Below, one piece after another: positions 35,025 to 45,701 of a stretch of DNA of 59,773 nt. The DNA comes from Sporolactobacillus sp. THM7-7 (GTDB taxonomy: Bacteria > Bacillota > Bacilli > Bacillales > Sporolactobacillaceae), in contig NZ_SEMB01000018.1 of assembly GCF_004153225.1 (NCBI RefSeq), positions 1 to 59,773 on the forward strand. Direction: 5' to 3'. The translations under genes were made by a program, and so were the position numbers. How positions within the stretch are numbered: the stretch's first letter is position 1; every line of letters begins with the position of its first letter. Under the pieces are notes generated by a model that was not told the origin of the DNA, did not search any database, and was given only the letters and a program-made list of their open reading frames with translations.

Positions 35025-35906
35025 TTAAAATCCATCCATTCGCCTGTTCAGCACATTGCTGAGCCGAGCAAATTCTTCGATGGTCAGCGTTTCACCCCGG
35101 CGTTCGGGATCGATTGCTGCCGCTTCAAGCGCTTTGAGTAATTTTTCTTTTTCCCTTTTTGAGTAAAGATTATTCATCAGATTGTTCATCAACGTTTTTC
35201 GCCGCTGCGCAAAACTCGCTTTGATCAGTTTGAAAAAAAACGCTTCATCCTCGACTTTGACCTTCCTCTGATCACGCACATCCAGTCTGATTACGGCTGA
35301 ATCCACATTCGGCCGCGGGACAAAGACGGTCTTCGGGACAGTCATGATGATCTTCGGGTCGGCCATATACTGGACGGCGATCGAGAGCGATCCGTAACTT
35401 TTCTGGCCCGGTTTAGCTTCCAGCCGGTCAGCGACTTCTTTCTGAATCATGATGACAATAGTCCGAATCGGAAGCCCGCCGGTCAGAAGTTTCATTAGGA
35501 TCGGCGTCGTTACATAGTACGGCAGATTCGCTGCGACAGTGAGCGGCGTTCCTTCCGGACAGTCATCGGCAATCGTGCCGGCAAGATCCATTTTCAGCAC
35601 GTCACCGAAATGAATCAAGCAGTTTGGAAAGCCTGAGAGCGTTTCCGCTAGGACAGGTTCCAAGCGCCTATCAATTTCAATCGCGATGACCTTTTTTGCG
35701 CGATCGGCAAGCAGCTGAGTCAGCGCGCCGGCCCCCGGGCCGATTTCAAGCACATAACTATCTTTCGTCAAATCCGCGGCGTCGACGATTTTCCGCAATA
35801 TGTTCTCATCAATCAGGAAATTCTGGCCAAGACTTTTCTTTAAGGTTAATCGATGCCTGCGAAGAACATCGCGAACGATTTTAGGCGAAGAGGCGTGCTT
35901 ATCCAC
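35025..35906 (-). CDS. ksgA: 16S rRNA dimethyladenosine transferase
   Basis: This 293-residue SAM enzyme dimethylates two adjacent adenines near the 3' end of 16S rRNA. Seen: KKSLGQNFLID, motif I LEIGPGAGALTQLL near residue 55, motif IV NLPYYVTTPI near 129 and the C-terminal FAQRRKTLMNNL. The start is GTG at 35906, with GGAGG 8 nt upstream, overlapping the rnmV stop by 8 bp. The rnmV-ksgA order is the same as in B. subtilis. Confidence 0.96.
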   Translation of the reverse strand: MDKHASSPKIVRDVLRRHRLTLKKSLGQNFLIDENILRKIVDAADLTKDSYVLEIGPGAGALTQLLADRAKKVIAIEIDRRLEPVLAETLSGFPNCLIHFGDVLKMDLAGTIADDCPEGTPLTVAANLPYYVTTPILMKLLTGGLPIRTIVIMIQKEVADRLEAKPGQKSYGSLSIAVQYMADPKIIMTVPKTVFVPRPNVDSAVIRLDVRDQRKVKVEDEAFFFKLIKASFAQRRKTLMNNLMNNLYSKREKEKLLKALEAAAIDPERRGETLTIEEFARLSNVLNRRMDGF

Positions 35907-36465
35907 CGGCTGTCCCTCCCCGCTTTATCATGGACATGGCCTGCTCCAGCTCTTCGGGCGTTATTTTGAACATACGCAGCCGTTTGTACAGCTGCTTGCC
36001 GTTCGCGTAACCGATTTTGAGCGTATCGCCGAGGCGCCGGCGAAGATCTTGGGAACCGGGGCCGCCAAGCAGCCCATACTCGCGCAGCCGTCGACGTGAA
36101 ATCAGCTCTTCAGGCGCCTCGGCCTGAGTATAAACTTTAGATAGCGCGCGGCGGATGGCTGCGGACGAGGCATGCTCAATACCAAGACTCTCGTTTTCTG
36201 CCCCCTGCCCCTCGCGCCGGGTAATGAATGCGTGCTTGCACCCCGGTACTTCCCGGCTGATGATCTTGCGCACCCGCTCTCCGGGATAATCCGGATCGGT
36301 AAAAATAATCACCCCGCGCCGGCTCTGGGCCCGACGGATCGCCTCAATAGTCCGTTTACTCAGACGCGAGCCGTTCGTCTCGATTGTATCCGCTACGCCG
36401 AGCGCCCGACAGATCGCTTCCGTATCGCTCTTACCCTCCACAACAATAATTTCTTTTACCATCAT
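35899..36465 (-). CDS. rnmV: ribonuclease M5
   Basis: This toprim nuclease of about 188 residues matures 5S rRNA precursors. Toprim motifs: IVVEGKSDTEAI at residues 5-16 (catalytic glutamate) and VIIFTDPDYPGERVR (DxD). The correct start is the ATG at 36465 with GAGGTG 7 nt upstream; the open frame back to 36549 is not family-like. It lies 28 bp after tatD. Confidence 0.95.
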   Translation of the reverse strand: MMVKEIIVVEGKSDTEAICRALGVADTIETNGSRLSKRTIEAIRRAQSRRGVIIFTDPDYPGERVRKIISREVPGCKHAFITRREGQGAENESLGIEHASSAAIRRALSKVYTQAEAPEELISRRRLREYGLLGGPGSQDLRRRLGDTLKIGYANGKQLYKRLRMFKITPEELEQAMSMIKRGGTAGG

Positions 36466-36493
36466 GAATTTACACCTCGTTTGAAACAACCAG

Positions 36494-37261
36494 TCAGCCG
36501 ATACGAAAACAGCGCCCGGCATTTTCCGTTGTGATCCGGGCCAGTTCATCGAGCGTCATGTCTTTGATCTCAGCCAGCTTCTTCGCGACTAGCCTGACGC
36601 GCGCCGGTTCGTTCCGTTTGCCGCGAAATGGATGGGGACTCAAATACGGGCAATCTGTTTCAATCAGCAGGCGGTCGGCCGGTACTTTTGCCGCCGTCTC
36701 TTGCTGCAGACGGCCATTTTTAAACGTTATGGGTCCTCCGAAACTGATATAAAAATTCAAATCGATAAATGCCTCTGCCCATTCCCAGTTATCACTGTAA
36801 CAATGCATCACGCCGCCGACTGTCTCTGCACGTTCCTCCCGAAGAATCCGCGCCACATCTGCCGTCGCCTCGCGATTATGAATGACGATCGGCAGTCCGG
36901 CTGCTTTGGCGGCGCGGATCTGACGCCGAAAAACCTCCTGCTGCACGGGTTTCGGCGACTTATCCCAATGGTAATCGAGACCGATCTCGCCAAGCGCGAC
37001 AATCTTCGGATGATCGAGATGCCCCCGGATCCACTCAAAGTCTCCATCAGACATATCGACCGCATCCTCCGGATTCCATCCGATCGCCCCGTAAATATGA
37101 TCGTATCGTTCGATAATCGGAAAAACCTTCTCGATCGAGGGGCGATCAACACCGACGACAACCATCCGACCGACGCCCGCTTCTTCCGCCCGGCGCAGCA
37201 CGTCTTCAAAATCTTCGTCAAAAGCTTCATCGTTAATGTGTGTGTGCGTATCAAATAACAT
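36494..37261 (-). CDS. tatD: TatD-family metal-dependent deoxyribonuclease
   Basis: This 255-residue metallo-hydrolase has a TIM barrel. Metal ligands: FDTHTHIND at residues 3-11, ALGEIGLDYHWD, PIVIHNRE, MHCYSD and LIETDCPYLSP. It matches YabD/YcfH-type TatD. ATG at 37261 has GGAGG 6 nt upstream. In B. subtilis yabE lies between tatD and rnmV; here they are adjacent and yabE is missing. Confidence 0.95.
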   Translation of the reverse strand: MLFDTHTHINDEAFDEDFEDVLRRAEEAGVGRMVVVGVDRPSIEKVFPIIERYDHIYGAIGWNPEDAVDMSDGDFEWIRGHLDHPKIVALGEIGLDYHWDKSPKPVQQEVFRRQIRAAKAAGLPIVIHNREATADVARILREERAETVGGVMHCYSDNWEWAEAFIDLNFYISFGGPITFKNGRLQQETAAKVPADRLLIETDCPYLSPHPFRGKRNEPARVRLVAKKLAEIKDMTLDELARITTENAGRCFRIG

Positions 37262-37333
37262 CAGGAGCCTCCGTTACTTTTTCTAAGCTGCACCACAGGG
37301 AAAATGTGTCCAGTAGCTTTCATTATGGGATCT

Positions 37334-37456
37334 GTTCGAAGAAGGGATGGGAACGTCGAGGGGGCGCGGCTTCGGTTACCTGTACACACAAAGTGCACGA
37401 GGAGGGAAAGGCAAGCTCATAAAAAGATCGGGTAACCATTTTTCCCATTTTCGAAC
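37334..37456 (-). repeat. dispersed intergenic repeat family 1, copy D (123 bp)
   Basis: In reverse complement it begins GTTCGAAAATGGGAAAAATG, continues GTTACCCGATC, CTCCTCGTGCAC with GTGTACAGG, CCGAAGCCGCGCC and CTCGACG, and ends at TTCGAAC. It is the shortest full copy. It sits in the metG-tatD gap (37262-37566), together with the metG terminator and a GC-rich hairpin. Confidence 0.8.
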
Positions 37457-37469
37457 ATCCTCTTATCAT

Positions 37470-37521
37470 AAAAAAGGCGGGAAGTCATGTACCCTGCTTT
37501 ATAGCACAATTCCTTCCCGCC
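37470..37521 (-). terminator. intrinsic terminator of metG
   Basis: The minus strand GGCGGGAAG, a long loop, CTTCCCGCC and TTTTTTATG give a 9-bp perfect stem. A second hairpin without a U run (GCCGCG...CGCGGC) lies between it and the metG stop. Confidence 0.8.
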
Positions 37522-37566
37522 TGGCCGCGTTCGGCAAGCGGCGCGGCATAAAAAAACATCCTCTGA

Positions 37567-39630
<2,064 letters not shown>

Positions 39631-39643
39631 TTCTTCTAGAAAA

Positions 39644-39672
39644 ACTATACGTGTCGCATCGATGATTGTCAA
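39644..39672 (-). promoter_or_regulatory. metG promoter (TTGACA-N17-TATAGT)
   Basis: On the minus strand, consensus -35 TTGACA at 39667-39672 and -10 TATAGT at 39644-39649 have 17-nt spacing, 80 bp before the metG ATG. Confidence 0.85.
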
Positions 39673-39916
39673 GAAAGCGGAAAAAACCGGGTTCTAACAT
39701 TAAGCTTAAAAAATCTTTAAACAAAAAAAGATGCCCGGATGAAAACCCGTCATCAATCAATCTTCGAGCCAAATCAAGTGTTCTTTTACCCAAAACAAAA
39801 ACTATTGCTGCAGAACCGCTCTTTTTTGAGCCGAAAGCCCAACTTTTTTGCCGGGAACGGACGCGAGGGGATGCGTCGCTGAGCGATCATTCATAACGCG
39901 CCGTACCATAATGACA
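39673..39916. other. gap where abrB would be expected; no convincing gene
   Basis: In B. subtilis abrB lies between rsmI and metS. This gap has no AbrB-like frame. It holds an imperfect hairpin with a U run on the minus strand (GATGACGGG...CCGGGCATC then TTTTTTT, 39729-39757) that may end the rsmI transcript, and T-rich sequence. A 69-codon minus frame (39584-39793, TTG start) crosses the metG promoter and lacks a ribosome site, so I do not call it. Confidence 0.5.
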
Positions 39917-40804
39917 TTACTCTTCCCCGATCCGGTGATAAATCCGGTAAACCTCCCTCTTCGGAAGCGCGCGATCGGCGGCTGTGCGTTTCATCGCTTC
40001 TTTGACCGTCAGATGCTGATCGTTCACATAGCGGTCGACGTGCGCCGGTATATCGAGCGCCGCCCACCATAGATTCTCCGTCCGTTCTGCCTTCCCGCCG
40101 CCTTCGACGATCAGGCAGATCTCTCCTTTAAGCTTATCCCGCCGATCGAGAAGGGCAATCACATCTCCGATCGATCCCCTGACAAACGTTTCATAACGCT
40201 TCGTCAGTTCCCGGGACAGGGACACCCGGCGGCTGCCAAAAACTTTTTCGATATCTTTCAGCGTCTCAAGCACGCGAAACGGCGATTCGTAAAAAATCAG
40301 CGTATAGGGCAGGACACTTAAATCGTGCAGCGCCTGATCCCGCTCTTTGCCTGTTCGCGGGAGAAATCCGTAAAACAGAAAATGATCCGTCGGAAGTCCG
40401 GACGCGACCAGCCCGGTCACAGCCGCGTTAGCGCCGGGAAGCGGGACGACGGGCACTTGCCTCTCGATACAGGCGGAAACGAGGTCGGCGCCCGGATCGG
40501 AGATAGCCGGGGTGCCGGCATCGGTGACCAGCGCAATCTTTTTCCCTGCCGTTAGCTCATGCATCAGCTTTTCTCCGCTTGTTTTTTTATTATGCTCGTG
40601 ATAGCTGACAAGCGGGACATGAATATCAAAACGGCTGCAGAGCTTCATCGTCTGCCGCGTATCTTCCGCCGCTAAAAGATCCGCGCGTTTTAGGACGTCA
40701 AGCGCGCGAAAAGTGATATCATCCAGATTGCCGATCGGTGTCGGGACAAGATAGAGGGTCCCTGTGCTGCTCGTCTCCGTCTGAAAACTCTTCTGCTCCC
40801 ACAT
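39917..40804 (-). CDS. rsmI: 16S rRNA 2'-O-ribose cytidine-1402 methyltransferase
   Basis: This 295-residue SAM-dependent tetrapyrrole-methylase-fold enzyme has the family start GTLYLVPTPIGNLDDITFRAL, AAEDTRQTMKLCSRF, VTDAGTPAISDPG (SAM loop) and VPLPGANAAVTGLVASGLPTD in order. ATG at 40804 has AGGAG 8 nt upstream and lies 86 bp inside the 3' end of yazA. Equivalent to B. subtilis YabC. Confidence 0.95.
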   Translation of the reverse strand: MWEQKSFQTETSSTGTLYLVPTPIGNLDDITFRALDVLKRADLLAAEDTRQTMKLCSRFDIHVPLVSYHEHNKKTSGEKLMHELTAGKKIALVTDAGTPAISDPGADLVSACIERQVPVVPLPGANAAVTGLVASGLPTDHFLFYGFLPRTGKERDQALHDLSVLPYTLIFYESPFRVLETLKDIEKVFGSRRVSLSRELTKRYETFVRGSIGDVIALLDRRDKLKGEICLIVEGGGKAERTENLWWAALDIPAHVDRYVNDQHLTVKEAMKRTAADRALPKREVYRIYHRIGEE

Positions 40805-41057
40805 CGCCGCCGCTCCTTTGTATCAGATTCTCTTTCTCCCGCCTCTTCAGGCGTTTAATCGCAGCCTCCCGCCTCTTTGCCGACGACTGATCCGGAAAGG
40901 CCTCCTCATAAACGATACGAACCGGTTTGTGGCTGCGCGTATATTTCGCTCCTTTTCCGCTCAGGTGAAGCGCGAATCGCTTCCGGACGTCTGCCGCATA
41001 CCCTGTATAAAGACTGCCGTCCGCACATTCCAATATGTACACACTGTAATGTTTCAT
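40719..41057 (-). CDS. yazA: GIY-YIG nuclease superfamily protein, YazA-like
   Basis: This 112-residue protein has the GIY-YIG fold at residues 3-85: HYSVYILECADGSLYTGYAADVRKRF, HLSGKGAKYTR and the conserved EEAFPDQSSAKRREAAIKRL. The family (UPF0213) is structure-specific nuclease-like with unknown biological role. The last 28 codons overlap the start of rsmI and give a polar, non-conserved tail. Its start overlaps the trmN6 stop by 4 bp. Confidence 0.9.
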   Translation of the reverse strand: MKHYSVYILECADGSLYTGYAADVRKRFALHLSGKGAKYTRSHKPVRIVYEEAFPDQSSAKRREAAIKRLKRREKENLIQRSGGDVGAEEFSDGDEQHRDPLSCPDTDRQSG

Positions 41058-41785
41058 GTCTTCTCAAGCACATCCTCCGTATAGTGCCCATCCGCGTCAT
41101 AGACGGTAATCGGCGGCAGCACCTTAAGACCCGGCCTCCCGCCCTTTGCCCCTTCAACGAGCACCATATTCGCCGCCTTGTCTTTTTTCGGATGGACCAG
41201 CTGCAGCCGTTTCGGCTCGATCTTCGCCTGTCTCATTCCGGCCAAAATGTCGACCAGCCTTTCCGGACGATGCACCATTGCAAACTTTCCGTTCTGTTTC
41301 AGCAGTTTGCCGGAAATCTTAATCACATCGTTCAGCGTAATCAGTATCTCATGGCGGGCGATGGCCAGACGGCGGTTCAATTTCTGATCCCGCGACGCCT
41401 CTTGATTGAAATAAGGGGGATTGCACGTCACCACATCGCAGCTTGAATGCCCGAGTTTTTCGGGCAGATCTTTCGCATCGCCCAAGATAAAATCGACCTG
41501 TCCGCAAAACCCGTTTAATGCCGCCCCCCGCCTCGCCAATTCGTATACCTCGGACTGGATCTCAATACCTGTGATTTTCCCCTTCGTCCGCCTTGTCAGA
41601 AGAAAAGGGATCGCGCCGTTCCCCGTACATAAGTCCACAAGTCTTCCTTTTTGAATCGGCACATAAACGAACCGGGCAAGCAGTACCGAATCAAGAGAAA
41701 AGGGAAACAAATCAGGGGACTGAATAATCTTTATATCCGTATCAAACAGATAATCGATACGTTCTTGCCGATCATGTTTCACCAA
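41054..41785 (-). CDS. trmN6: tRNA1(Val) A37 N6-methyltransferase-like enzyme
   Basis: This 243-residue SAM methyltransferase has motif I VDLCTGNGAIPFLL at about 46-60 and the N6-adenine methylase signature NPPYF near residue 120. It corresponds to B. subtilis YabB. It may begin at TTG 41785 or GTG 41782; neither has a strong site. It overlaps yazA by 4 bp, so yabB-yazA-rsmI form an RNA-related cluster, as in B. subtilis. Confidence 0.92.
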   Translation of the reverse strand: MVKHDRQERIDYLFDTDIKIIQSPDLFPFSLDSVLLARFVYVPIQKGRLVDLCTGNGAIPFLLTRRTKGKITGIEIQSEVYELARRGAALNGFCGQVDFILGDAKDLPEKLGHSSCDVVTCNPPYFNQEASRDQKLNRRLAIARHEILITLNDVIKISGKLLKQNGKFAMVHRPERLVDILAGMRQAKIEPKRLQLVHPKKDKAANMVLVEGAKGGRPGLKVLPPITVYDADGHYTEDVLEKT

Positions 41786-41903
41786 ACCTGTCCATCCTTA
41801 AGCCAAGCATTTTTAAATGAAAAGAGGAGTCTTACTTTGCCTTACTAAAACCTGCCCCGTCAGCCGGGATGATCCGACGCCGCAAGAAAAAGGACAGACC
41901 GCT

Positions 41904-42266
41904 TCATTTTTTGTTGAGGAAGGAGAGGCAAAACAGGCAGTCCCCGTCTTTTCGAACGCTCCCGTAATGCAGATTGCAAATATGAAATCCTTCCTTATAC
42001 AGCCTGGCCAGATTATCGTACCCTTCACCAATATCCGGCCCGGCGCTCCGGTCGTTAGCCGGCTGTTTCCTCGCGCCGACCGTTTCGCGGGCCCTCTTCT
42101 CCGCTAGCTCGATACGTTTTCTTAAATTACGGTTTTCAAGAGTAAGGTTCTGATTTTCTTCCAGAAGTTCGGCAAGACGCGATTTCAGATTGCCGAAGTC
42201 GACATAAACCTGTCCCAACTGTTCCTCCAAACGACTGACTTGCGAGAAAATGTCCCTCTTCTCCAA
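41904..42266 (-). CDS. yabA: DNA replication initiation control protein YabA
   Basis: This 120-residue protein binds DnaA and DnaN to limit over-initiation. It has an N-terminal leucine-zipper-like coiled coil (residues 3-60) and a C-terminal zinc-binding domain ([40 protein letters not shown] in segments) with conserved C and H ligands. The ORF extends to 42326, but the family start is the TTG at 42266, which has GAGGTG 7 nt upstream, nearly overlapping the ricT stop. Confidence 0.94.
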   Translation of the reverse strand: MEKRDIFSQVSRLEEQLGQVYVDFGNLKSRLAELLEENQNLTLENRNLRKRIELAEKRARETVGARKQPANDRSAGPDIGEGYDNLARLYKEGFHICNLHYGSVRKDGDCLFCLSFLNKK

Positions 42267-42279
42267 GTTTATCCACCTC

Positions 42280-43110
42280 TTATTTAGTGGCTTGCGAAGA
42301 AATGGCCCCTTCTTCAATAAGCTCATCCAACGTGTATTCGATCACTCTATTTTGCTCGTTCAGCTCAATCTGAACAAGGCGTTCCAAAATATTAAGCCCG
42401 ACCACCCGGCCTTTTCCATAATGAACGCGAATGGACTCGCCCAAATCCGGCAAAGCCCGCTTGGCCGACTCATACTGATCGTTTTCATATTTCAGACAGC
42501 ACATCAGCCGGCCGCAAACACCGGAAATCTTGGCCGGATTCAAAGAGAGATTCTGGTCCTTTGCCATTTTTATCGAAACCGGCTCAAAATCGCCGAGAAA
42601 AGTGGAACAGCAGAGCATCCGTCCGCATGGCCCGATACCGCCGAGCATTTTGGCTTCGTCCCGGACGCCGATCTGACGCAATTCGATACGCGTCTTGAAA
42701 ACCGCTGCCAGATCTTTGACCAGCTCACGAAAGTCCACGCGGCCGTCAGCCGTAAAGTAAAAAATAATTTTATTCCGGTCAAATGTATATTCAACATCCA
42801 CTAATTTCATGTCCAAATTGTGGTTGTAAATTTTCTGAAGACAAATATCAAGCGCCGCTTCCGCATCCTCTTTATTTTTCCGGACTTGCCGCCGGTCTGC
42901 ATCCGTTGCGACCCGGATAACTTTCTTTAAAGGAAGCACGACGTCCTCTTCATCAACTACCTTTCTGCCGATCACTACGGTACCGTATTCGACTCCTCTC
43001 GTCGTCTCAACGATCACATGAGCGTCCTGAGGAACATTCAGCTGATCCGGATCAAAATAATAGATTTTTCCGGCCTTTTTAAATCGGACGCCAACTATAT
43101 TGTATTTCAT
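42280..43110 (-). CDS. ricT: RicT (YaaT/PSP1-domain) regulatory protein
   Basis: This 276-residue protein has the PSP1-domain core [21 protein letters not shown] and [16 protein letters not shown], supplying the cysteine pairs that bind Fe-S clusters in the RicA-RicF-RicT complex. In B. subtilis the complex affects RNase Y-dependent mRNA processing, competence and sporulation. I place the start at ATG 43110 ([14 protein letters not shown]), as in the family. AGGAGG lies 12 nt upstream and the start overlaps the holB stop by 4 bp. Confidence 0.95.
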   Translation of the reverse strand: MKYNIVGVRFKKAGKIYYFDPDQLNVPQDAHVIVETTRGVEYGTVVIGRKVVDEEDVVLPLKKVIRVATDADRRQVRKNKEDAEAALDICLQKIYNHNLDMKLVDVEYTFDRNKIIFYFTADGRVDFRELVKDLAAVFKTRIELRQIGVRDEAKMLGGIGPCGRMLCCSTFLGDFEPVSIKMAKDQNLSLNPAKISGVCGRLMCCLKYENDQYESAKRALPDLGESIRVHYGKGRVVGLNILERLVQIELNEQNRVIEYTLDELIEEGAISSQATK

Positions 43111-44108
43111 GCCGTTATTAAACCTCCTAACCTGATAACAAGCTGCTCCCAAACGCTTAAACCGTTCACATGAGCGTCAAGACGCTTCCGAGCGTCTAAA
43201 ACAAGTGACATCGCCTGAACGGACCGACTCTCAGATAAACGAAGCGCCTGATCTTTAAGCGTATCCAGCTGATCCGAGTAAACGACCGCCTTCGGGCGCC
43301 CCACGTGAAGCGACAAAATATCCCTGTACCAAAACAAGAGCATATCTAAACCGACTGCCGTTCTTTGCTGATTATCAAAGTTAAGAGAAAATTTCTCGTA
43401 TAATAAAGGAAGTGCCGGCTCTGAAGACTTGTGCAGTCTTTGAACTAATTGTAACACCAGGGCACGCGCATCCGCAATCCATTCATCCCGGCATAAAGCG
43501 ACTGCTTCTTCATAATCTTGAGTCAGCGCCGCGGCGATCCGTGCCAAATGAGGCGGCTGATTATCCTCAATCAGCCGCCGCGCCACGGCTTCGACCGACA
43601 GCGGGACGAAAGTCAGCACCTGGCATCTTGAAATGATCGTATCCAATAATTGGTGCATGTGCTCGGTAATCAAAAGCGCGTGCGTTCCCGGATACGGTTC
43701 CTCAATAAACTTCAGCAGACTGTTCTCAGCCTGAACCGTCATTTTCTCCGCGTCCTCAATAATAAACATCTTTTGCGCCGACTCGACGCCCCGATAGGCG
43801 AATTCTTTGATCAGACGGGCGATTTGATCTTTCTTAATGGTTGCGGCGTTCTCCTCCAGCCGGACCCAGATGACATCCGGATGGTTGCCGGAGGCCACTC
43901 TCCGGCAATTCCGGCAATCCAGACAAGGTTCGCCGTCGCGGGGCTTTTCGCAGAACAGCGTCTGGGCAAGGAGCATGGCCGCCTGTCGTTTGCCCGTTCC
44001 CTTTGGGCCTTCCAGCAAATAAGCATGGGCCAGTTCCCCCCTACGGACGGCATGCCGGAGCACCCTTGCTGCCTTTTTCTGATGTTCGCTTAAAGTCTGC
44101 CAGTTCAT
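43107..44108 (-). CDS. holB: DNA polymerase III subunit delta prime
   Basis: This 333-residue AAA+ clamp-loader subunit has LEGPKGTGKRQAAML (P-loop near residue 35), a four-cysteine zinc module (CEKPRDGEPCLDCRNC) and the SRC motif in ISRCQVLTF. ATG at 44108 with AAGGG 7 nt upstream is preferred to the frame start at 44144. Located between yaaR and ricT, as in B. subtilis. Confidence 0.95.
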   Translation of the reverse strand: MNWQTLSEHQKKAARVLRHAVRRGELAHAYLLEGPKGTGKRQAAMLLAQTLFCEKPRDGEPCLDCRNCRRVASGNHPDVIWVRLEENAATIKKDQIARLIKEFAYRGVESAQKMFIIEDAEKMTVQAENSLLKFIEEPYPGTHALLITEHMHQLLDTIISRCQVLTFVPLSVEAVARRLIEDNQPPHLARIAAALTQDYEEAVALCRDEWIADARALVLQLVQRLHKSSEPALPLLYEKFSLNFDNQQRTAVGLDMLLFWYRDILSLHVGRPKAVVYSDQLDTLKDQALRLSESRSVQAMSLVLDARKRLDAHVNGLSVWEQLVIRLGGLITA

Positions 44109-44166
44109 GATGATACCCTTCCGCTTTTTCATTTTTTGGCGCAAAGCAGCTTTTTAAATAGATCAC

Positions 44167-44604
44167 TTAAATATATAAATTGATCAGAAGCCCCCGAATC
44201 TCGCCCAGTTGTTTCAGAAGGTTCAGCTCATTCTTATTTTTATCCAAAAGGTCCTCAGTTAGTGTGATTAATTTTTCATCCACCGTCCCGATCAGTGTCT
44301 GCACCGCCGCGCCCCGCTGCCAGGAACGTGATTGCTTCGTTCGCAGCCCGGACTGAACGGCGGCCCGAATAAATGAACGCACATATTTTTTATAAAGCTG
44401 CACATCCCGAACGGTCCGGGAAACCGCTACCCGCCGTGCCTGTTGATCTACTTTGCCGAGAAGCGTTTTCAGCTCTTCGGCATGGACAGCCGATCTCGCG
44501 CCTTCCATCATCCGATCAAAGGACATTTGCTGTTTTGACGGCAGAGGCGAGCGGCCGGTCACGGTATCTGTAATCTTATTTTCCCGACTGATTTGAATCG
44601 CCAT
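44167..44604 (-). CDS. yaaR: DUF327 protein YaaR
   Basis: This 145-residue predominantly helical protein has the conserved SFDRMMEGARSAVHAEELKTLLG segment, then KYVRSFIRAAVQSGLRTKQSRSW and a C-terminal amphipathic helix ILNLLKQLGEIRG-like region. Function unknown in B. subtilis. ATG at 44604 has AAAGGAG upstream. It lies between darA and holB in the conserved operon. Confidence 0.9.
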   Translation of the reverse strand: MAIQISRENKITDTVTGRSPLPSKQQMSFDRMMEGARSAVHAEELKTLLGKVDQQARRVAVSRTVRDVQLYKKYVRSFIRAAVQSGLRTKQSRSWQRGAAVQTLIGTVDEKLITLTEDLLDKNKNELNLLKQLGEIRGLLINLYI

Positions 44605-44675
44605 TTTTTTCTCCTTTGTGATGGGCTGCCGCAGTCCTGTGCGGCGAGCTTATCATCCCGATTGATCTTCCCGGA

Positions 44676-45005
44676 TCAGAAATGCTTAAATTGCTCGACA
44701 TCAAGAACGAAAACCGTCGCACCGCCGACCTCAACTTCAACCGGATGCATGACATACCCGTCCGTATGGCCGTCAAGAGACGATATCGGCGTCACCACTT
44801 GCCGGCGGCTTTCGCAATGATTTTTGATTAGACGAAGGGCTTCGTCAACTCTCTGATCGTCGGTTCCGATAAGAAAAGTTGTATTGCCCGCGCGCAAAAA
44901 ACCGCCGGTCGAGGCCAGCTTAGTCGCATGAAAATTCGCCTTCATCAAAGCTTCCTGCAAACGATTTCTGTCCTTATCCTGAACAACAGCGACGATCAGT
45001 TTCAA
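44676..45005 (-). CDS. darA: c-di-AMP receptor DarA (PII-like)
   Basis: This 109-residue PII-like trimeric protein binds c-di-AMP. It has KLIVAVVQDKDRNRLQEAL, TKLASTGGFLRAGNTTFLIG, EVEVGGATVFVLDVEQF; the GGFLRAGNTT ligand loop is conserved. The frame runs to GTG 45014, but the TTG at 45005 with AAAGGGTG 6 nt upstream gives exactly the family start and length. Its start region touches the tmk stop. Confidence 0.93.
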   Translation of the reverse strand: MKLIVAVVQDKDRNRLQEALMKANFHATKLASTGGFLRAGNTTFLIGTDDQRVDEALRLIKNHCESRRQVVTPISSLDGHTDGYVMHPVEVEVGGATVFVLDVEQFKHF

Positions 45006-45010
45006 CAGAC

Positions 45011-45700
45011 TCACCCTTTCATGTCATATGTCATGTGTTTATTGAAAAAGCGGCGAAAATCCTGGAGAATGCATTGGAAGACAGCATCTTCCTCCCGTTC
45101 GCCGTTAATCAGCACGATACGTTGTTTATTTTCTCTGTACAGGGTCAAAAATCCTTCTCTGACCCGCCGATGATACGCCAAATGACGCCGCTCGATCCGA
45201 TCAAGCCCGCGAGCGGCGTTTTTTAGTCCCTCTCCGGAGCGGCCGCCTCTCACAATCATCCGCCTGCGCCCCGCTTCCGGAGAGATGTCGATCAGATACG
45301 TTCGATCCGGGGTCAGACCGCCTGATGCAAACCGATTAATGGACCGTACCCTGTCGACCGGCTGGCCAAGTCCGTACCCCTGATAAGCGATAGAGGCATC
45401 GATGAAGCGGTCGCACAGTACGATTTTTCCGCTTTCAAGCGCCGGCCTGATTTTTTCGTCGACGTGCTGGCTGCGGGAAGCAGCATAGAGTAAAATTTCT
45501 GTCTTGCTTGTCAGCTCGGAATATTTTGGATTCAGGATGATCGCCCGGACTTTATCGCTGATCGCAGTGCCGCCTGGCTCCCGGGTCAGAATAAAAGGCG
45601 TCTCCTCTTTTTTCAGTACCGCGGCCAGCTTATTGATCTGTGTTGTCTTCCCCGAACCATCGGGTCCCTCAAAAGTAATAAAAAGTCCTCTATTTCCCAT
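45011..45700 (-). CDS. tmk: thymidylate kinase
   Basis: This kinase of about 229 residues phosphorylates dTMP. P-loop FEGPDGSGKTTQINKL at residues 9-24, LTREPGGTAISDKVR, and LCDRFIDASIAYQGYG. The lid region is VRGGRSGEGLKNAARG. ATG at 45700 has AGGAG upstream; the frame back to 45790 covers the yaaO stop and is not used. It follows yaaO directly. Confidence 0.95.
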   Translation of the reverse strand: MGNRGLFITFEGPDGSGKTTQINKLAAVLKKEETPFILTREPGGTAISDKVRAIILNPKYSELTSKTEILLYAASRSQHVDEKIRPALESGKIVLCDRFIDASIAYQGYGLGQPVDRVRSINRFASGGLTPDRTYLIDISPEAGRRRMIVRGGRSGEGLKNAARGLDRIERRHLAYHRRVREGFLTLYRENKQRIVLINGEREEDAVFQCILQDFRRFFNKHMTYDMKG

Positions 45701-45701
45701 T

